A program made the position numbers and the translations under genes. The notes below the pieces were generated by a model that saw nothing but the letters and a program-made list of their open reading frames with translations, searched no databases and had not been told where the DNA came from. Shown here one piece after another: positions 6,346 to 9,115 of a stretch of DNA of 9,115 nucleotides. Source of the stretch: an uncultured Bacillaceae bacterium (GTDB lineage: Bacteria; Bacillota; Bacilli; Bacillales; Amphibacillaceae); assembly GCA_945639745.1 (NCBI GenBank), contig CALZEK010000042.1, positions 1 to 9,115 on the forward strand, written 5' to 3'. Every line of letters begins with the position of its first letter. Position 1 is the first letter of the stretch.

Positions 6346-7239
6346 TTATATGTCCAACTTAGGAAGTAATGTTTCGTATTCTTCTCTTCTATGCTCATAT
6401 TGCTCAGGTAATTTTAAAGCAGCTCCTAGTGAGTCTTTATCTTCATCGACATCAAATCCTGGATCATCTGTTGCAAATTCAAAAACAACATTTCCTTTTT
6501 CACTTAAATAAATCGAATTGAAATAATTTCTATCTCGTACTGCAGTTACACCAAATCCTGAACCCATCAATTTATCTTGCCACGCTTTTAATACTTCCAT
6601 ATTTGGTACTGACCAAGCGATGTGGTGAACAGTCCCGATCCCAAATCTACCTCTTGGTTGTGGTGGTATTTCAGTTATAATATGGTGCTTTTCTTCACCA
6701 ACTGTTTCAAAATGATCGTTTTGATCTTCAACTTCTAATTCTGTTAATCCCATTAAGTCAGTTAATATTTTTTTTGTTCCTGCTGGATTTCTTGATAATA
6801 ATACTGAACCATGGAAACCAACAATTTCATTATTTTCAGCAGTTTCTTCACCTTCAACAATTGCAAGTTCAAGTCCGTGAATATCATCAAATTCAAGTGT
6901 TGATTTACCAAATAATTGAGTTGTTTCAACTTCTAGATCTTGTGCTATTAAATGTTCTTTCCAGCTATCAAGACTGCCTTTAGGCACTCTAAAAGCAATT
7001 CTTCCTACTTGACCGCTTCCTTTTCTCCCGTAGTTATCATTTGTCCATGGGAAAAATGTAATAACTGTTCCTGGCGTATCGTTATGATCTCCAAAATATA
7101 AGTGATAAACGCCTGGATCATCAAAGTTTACTGTTTGTTTAATTAAACGAAGACCTAGCACGTCACGATAAAACTTTAAATTTTCATTTGGGTCTCCTAC
7201 AATAGCTGTAATATGGTGAATTCTTTTAATTGGTTCCAT
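6346..7239 (-). CDS. Ring-cleaving dioxygenase, VOC fold, MhqO/MhqE type (second copy)
   Basis: A 297-residue protein with two vicinal-oxygen-chelate (glyoxalase/bleomycin-resistance fold) modules, about 5-130 and 140-285. It matches the MhqO/MhqE/MhqA group that opens hydroquinone-type rings with an Fe(II) or Mn(II) centre. Candidate metal ligands are in IHH (His8-His9), VHH (His205-His206) and VVFEFATDDPGF (Glu254), the 2-His-1-carboxylate set expected. The RLIKQTVNFDDPGVYHLYFG segment (31-50) and GTVITFFPW (57-65) are typical of the group. AAGGAG lies 9 bases before the ATG, and the gene begins 27 bases after its paralogue. It is clearly related to the 317-residue gene upstream but diverged throughout, so it is an old duplication or separate acquisition, not a recent repeat. 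Mhq gene names are not assigned because MhqA, E and O are not separable by eye. Confidence 0.9.
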   Translation of the reverse strand: MEPIKRIHHITAIVGDPNENLKFYRDVLGLRLIKQTVNFDDPGVYHLYFGDHNDTPGTVITFFPWTNDNYGRKGSGQVGRIAFRVPKGSLDSWKEHLIAQDLEVETTQLFGKSTLEFDDIHGLELAIVEGEETAENNEIVGFHGSVLLSRNPAGTKKILTDLMGLTELEVEDQNDHFETVGEEKHHIITEIPPQPRGRFGIGTVHHIAWSVPNMEVLKAWQDKLMGSGFGVTAVRDRNYFNSIYLSEKGNVVFEFATDDPGFDVDEDKDSLGAALKLPEQYEHRREEYETLLPKLDI

Positions 7240-7266
7240 TTATATCGACTCCTTAAATTTTAATTA

Positions 7267-8220
7267 TTATGAACGCTTTGTGTTAAATGGGCGAACTTGT
7301 GCTTCAATATATTCACGCTGTGGTTCAAGGAATGGTGGAAGCGAAAGGCTTTCTCCTAAGGTTTCATAAGGCTCATCACCCATAAATCCTGGTCCATCTG
7401 TTGATAACTCAATTAGAATATGACCAATACGTGTGTAAAGTGCTTCAAAATAGAAACGATCTACATTACCTGAATGTTGCATACCTAATTCATTGTATCT
7501 TTCTTCCCATTCCTTAATTGCTTCATGATCTTTTACTCTAAATGATACGTGATGAACTTGACCATATCCCTGACGACCATGAGTCGTTTCGTCTTTTCTT
7601 AAAATAACCTGACCCCCATTACCGCCTTCACCTACATCTAATAGGGTAACATCCTCTTCTTCAAGAATTGGTTTCATGCCATAAACATCCATTAGCGTCT
7701 TTTTAAAATCATCGTAATAACTTACTGTAATTTCAATTGGTCCTAACCCATAGATTGCTTTATCTTCTGGTACAGGTCCATTTTTCCAAGGTATCCCTGG
7801 TTCAACACCTTCATTATTTTCATCAGAGAATAATTGATATTTCTGACCATCAGCTTCTTCAAATGGTAATATTTTCTTACCAAAGAGTGTTTGAATTCCA
7901 TCATTTTTAACATTGTATTCTTTAAAACGCTCTAAATAGTATTCCAGTGCAGCATCATTAGGGACTCTTAGTCCAGTTCTTGAAATTGAGTTTGTTCCTG
8001 ACATTCCTTTTGATATATTAGGGAAATCGAAAAATGTCATATCGGTTCCAGGTGAACCAACGTCATCTGCAAAGAATGTGTGATATGTTTGAATATCATC
8101 TTGGTTAACTGTTTTTTTAACTAATCTCATGCCTAAAACTTCTGTGAAAAACTTATAGTTTCTCATAGCGTCATCTGTCATTGCTGTTACGTGGTGAATT
8201 CCTATTAATTCGTTTGTCAT
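7267..8220 (-). CDS. Ring-cleaving dioxygenase, VOC fold, MhqO/MhqE type (first copy)
   Basis: A 317-residue paralogue of the next gene, also with two VOC modules (about 5-135 and 155-300). Candidate metal ligands: IHH (His9-His10), VHH (His223-His224) and ILIELSTDGPGF (Glu271). The group landmarks MRLVKKTVNQDDIQTYHTFF (31-50) and GTDMTFFDFPN (58-68) are present. It differs from the second copy by a longer middle part (131-155, including EGVEPGIPWKNGPVPEDK) that joins the modules, and a basic tail ending TKRS. In S. aureus a gene of this type (mhqE) is in the MhqR regulon; this copy, directly behind the operator, is its likely counterpart. The ATG has AAAGGGG about 10 bases upstream, with a leader of some 70 bases from the predicted promoter. 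The two copies may act on different quinones (inference). Confidence 0.9.
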   Translation of the reverse strand: MTNELIGIHHVTAMTDDAMRNYKFFTEVLGMRLVKKTVNQDDIQTYHTFFADDVGSPGTDMTFFDFPNISKGMSGTNSISRTGLRVPNDAALEYYLERFKEYNVKNDGIQTLFGKKILPFEEADGQKYQLFSDENNEGVEPGIPWKNGPVPEDKAIYGLGPIEITVSYYDDFKKTLMDVYGMKPILEEEDVTLLDVGEGGNGGQVILRKDETTHGRQGYGQVHHVSFRVKDHEAIKEWEERYNELGMQHSGNVDRFYFEALYTRIGHILIELSTDGPGFMGDEPYETLGESLSLPPFLEPQREYIEAQVRPFNTKRS

Positions 8221-8242
8221 TTGTTCATTACCCCTTTATATA

Positions 8243-8274
8243 TTAATTTATCTTTAATTTATCTTTTAATTTAT
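8243..8274. repeat. Short 11-bp tandem repeat in the operon leader
   Basis: The unit TTAATTTATCT occurs at 8243-8253 and 8254-8264 exactly, and a partial third copy (TTAATTTAT) begins at 8266 after an extra T. It lies in the 5' leader between the MhqR-controlled promoter and the first dioxygenase gene. On the minus strand the transcript is purine-rich and unstructured (AGATAAATTAA repeats), which could keep the ribosome binding site open; a chance slippage product is equally possible. Confidence 0.7.
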
Positions 8275-8296
8275 TTGTTTACATCGTTCTATAATC

Positions 8297-8327
8297 ATAA
8301 TAATTACTCTTTAAACACATATCTCAA
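8297..8327 (-). promoter_or_regulatory. Candidate promoter of the mhq operon
   Basis: On the minus strand TTGAGA (8327-8322) matches the -35 consensus at 5 of 6 bases and is followed by TATTAT (8302-8297) at a 19-base spacing, or by ATTATT at 17. The -35 lies inside the MhqR operator, so repressor binding would block polymerase directly. The spacing is not ideal, so the exact -10 is uncertain. Confidence 0.5.
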
Positions 8328-8347
8328 CTTCGAGATATGTGTTTAAA
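8310..8347. promoter_or_regulatory. MhqR operator inside a 16-bp-arm palindrome
   Basis: The core TATCTCAACTTCGAGATA (8320-8337) agrees at 16 of 18 positions with the MhqR box I recall from B. subtilis (tATCTcgaAtTCgAGATaa, a 9-9 inverted repeat). The symmetry continues outward to 16-bp arms (8310-8325 and 8332-8347) around a 6-base centre. It stands between the repressor gene and the first dioxygenase gene and covers the predicted -35. In the known systems, quinones and other electrophiles release MhqR from this site. The extended palindrome could also fold as an RNA hairpin in read-through transcripts from mhqR. Confidence 0.85.
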
Positions 8348-8375
8348 ATAAAACTTGTGTTTTTATAGTCACAAG
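8347..8375 (-). terminator. Weak candidate terminator behind mhqR
   Basis: On the minus strand CTTGTG (8375-8370) and CACAAG (8359-8354) form a 6-bp stem around a 10-base loop, followed by TTTATTTTA. It starts 2 bases after the mhqR stop codon. The stem is short, so termination would be partial, possibly allowing some read-through from mhqR into the operon. Confidence 0.35.
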
Positions 8376-8377
8376 GA

Positions 8378-8818
8378 TTATTTTAATAGACTTTCTGCAT
8401 GGATGCCAATGCGTTTAAATAGATCAATTGCGTATTCGACTTCTGCTTCATTCAACTCATCAAATACTTTGTATATTAATGCCTCTTGTTCCACTACGCG
8501 TTTATCCATATATTTTTTACCTGCTTCAGTTATACATGCATACATGACACGTCGATCTTTTTCACTTGGCTTCCTGTATAAAAATCCTTTGTCTTCAAGT
8601 TTATCAATAACGTAAGTAATACTACCGCCACCTAATAATACGCGACGTCCAATTGATTGAATTGGCTGATCGCCCCGATGATAAAGAAGCTCCATCACAG
8701 CGTACTCATTTAAATTGATTTCTTTTTTGAGAAAGTCTTGTTTAATCAACTTTTCAACTGTTTGTGATGATTTCATAAAAACAGTAAATGCCTTGATGCG
8801 TATATCTTTTTCTTTCAT
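8378..8818 (-). CDS. mhqR: MarR-family quinone-responsive repressor MhqR
   Basis: A 146-residue winged-helix regulator of the MarR family. The N-terminal and C-terminal helices (about 5-33 and 105-145) form the dimerisation region. The winged helix runs from NLNEYAVMELLYHRG (35-49) through QSIGRRVLLGGGSITYVIDKLEDKGFL (54-80), with the recognition helix near 64-76, to the wing with the family signature EKDRRVMYACITEAG (86-100, Asp88, Arg89, Arg90). It has a single cysteine, Cys95, in the wing strand; MhqR is thought to respond to quinones by ligand binding and not thiol switching, so this residue may not matter. The start ATG has AAGGATG about 7 bases upstream. The identity as MhqR, not another MarR protein, rests on the matching operator and the downstream dioxygenase/MhqD operon, which it should repress. 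Confidence 0.88.
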   Translation of the reverse strand: MKEKDIRIKAFTVFMKSSQTVEKLIKQDFLKKEINLNEYAVMELLYHRGDQPIQSIGRRVLLGGGSITYVIDKLEDKGFLYRKPSEKDRRVMYACITEAGKKYMDKRVVEQEALIYKVFDELNEAEVEYAIDLFKRIGIHAESLLK

Positions 8819-8852
8819 AGCTACACATCCTTACTCGCAAATTTAGATTAGA

Positions 8853-8877
8853 TTCAATTATCTTTAATTGAAGTATA
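8853..8877 (-). promoter_or_regulatory. Candidate mhqR promoter -10 with overlapping inverted repeat
   Basis: TATACT on the minus strand (8877-8872) is a plausible -10, about 54 bases before the mhqR start. Directly overlapping its end is an 8-4-8 inverted repeat, TTCAATTA (8853-8860) and TAATTGAA (8865-8872), over the expected transcription start. It differs from the MhqR box (no TATCTC core), so it would be a different or divergent operator. The -35 (near TTCTAT, 8900-8895) is poor. Confidence 0.35.
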
Positions 8878-8998
8878 TTAAATTTAATCTATTTATAGAA
8901 TAGCATGCACTAAAAAATAATGCGACCCCTAAAACTTATTTTTTATAATTTCTTTTAGTAGTCTAGTTCCATATTAAATAGTAGAAAATTATATTTAT

Positions 8999-9052
8999 AA
9001 ATTAGAAAAGGGGAAACAATCCTTAAAAAGATTGTTTCCCCTTTTCTAATTT
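8999..9052. terminator. Strong bidirectional terminator
   Basis: Perfect 23-bp inverted repeat (8999-9021 and 9030-9052) with an 8-base loop. The stem contains a GGGG/CCCC block followed on either strand by TTTTCTAATTT, so it can terminate in both directions. On the minus strand it closes the gene whose stop codon is 17 bases upstream and insulates mhqR. The rest of the gap to mhqR (8878-8998) is AT-rich and shows nothing else I can support. Confidence 0.9.
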
Positions 9053-9069
9053 AATTTTTCGTAAACTAT

Positions 9070-9115
9070 TTATCTCACCACGACACGCTCTATTTGATTT
9101 CGCCATTTGTATTTT
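9070..9115 (-). CDS. C-terminal end of an unidentified gene (runs off right edge)
   Basis: On the minus strand one frame reads KYKWRNQIERVVVR and ends in TAA at 9072-9070, followed 17 bases later by the strong terminator. The terminator placement supports this as the true end of a gene entering from the right. Fourteen residues, basic and mixed with hydrophobic ones, do not identify the family. One other frame is open through this short stretch, so the frame choice is uncertain. Confidence 0.4.
   Translation of the reverse strand, partial: KYKWRNQIERVVVR

Noticed and set aside
8311..8346. CRISPR-like or mobile-element repeat
   Set aside because: It occurs once, is palindromic and matches the MhqR box, so an operator explains it better.

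Overview
The window is AT-rich DNA with compact, co-directional genes, strong AGGAG-type ribosome binding sites and a Mhq-type quinone-stress locus. This points to a low-GC Firmicute, most likely in the Staphylococcaceae (Staphylococcus, Mammaliicoccus, Macrococcus or a relative). The genus is an inference. Every gene I can support lies on the minus strand, so transcription runs from high to low coordinates.

Right part (about 8300-9115): the last codons of an unidentified gene enter at the right edge and are followed by a long bidirectional terminator. Next comes a MarR-family repressor that I call mhqR. Between mhqR and the next gene is a near-perfect match to the MhqR operator known from Bacillus subtilis, embedded in a longer 16-bp-arm palindrome and overlapping a plausible -35 element.

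Middle part (2716-8220): a long run of tightly spaced genes reads as one operon under that operator. In order of transcription they are two tandem ring-cleaving (VOC-fold) dioxygenases, a flavin reductase-like split-barrel protein, the carboxylesterase MhqD, a YjdI-type [4Fe-4S] protein with an extra C-terminal domain, a YjdJ-type GNAT acetyltransferase, a WrbA-like flavodoxin and a DUF5996 protein. The core (MhqR, glyoxalase-type dioxygenase, MhqD) is the known electrophile/quinone-resistance system. The dioxygenases open (hydro)quinone rings, flavin-dependent reductases remove quinones by two-electron reduction, and MhqD may hydrolyse products. The other four genes make this an expanded version. 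A strong terminator ends the run at 2671-2710.

Left part (1-2633): a separate minus-strand cluster contains a CcdA/DsbD-like membrane protein gene, a class I SAM-dependent methyltransferase and a lipoprotein multicopper oxidase cut by the left edge. It resembles copper-handling accessory clusters. The promoter-proximal half looks damaged: ccdA has one in-frame TGA, and the stretch in front of it looks like a small decayed gene with a frameshift and an in-frame TAA.

I found no RNA gene, insertion sequence or CRISPR array. The most notable points are the expanded mhq operon with a recognisable operator, a CDGSH-like domain that has lost all four cluster ligands, the broken ccdA region, and a perfect 40-bp palindrome behind the flavodoxin gene.
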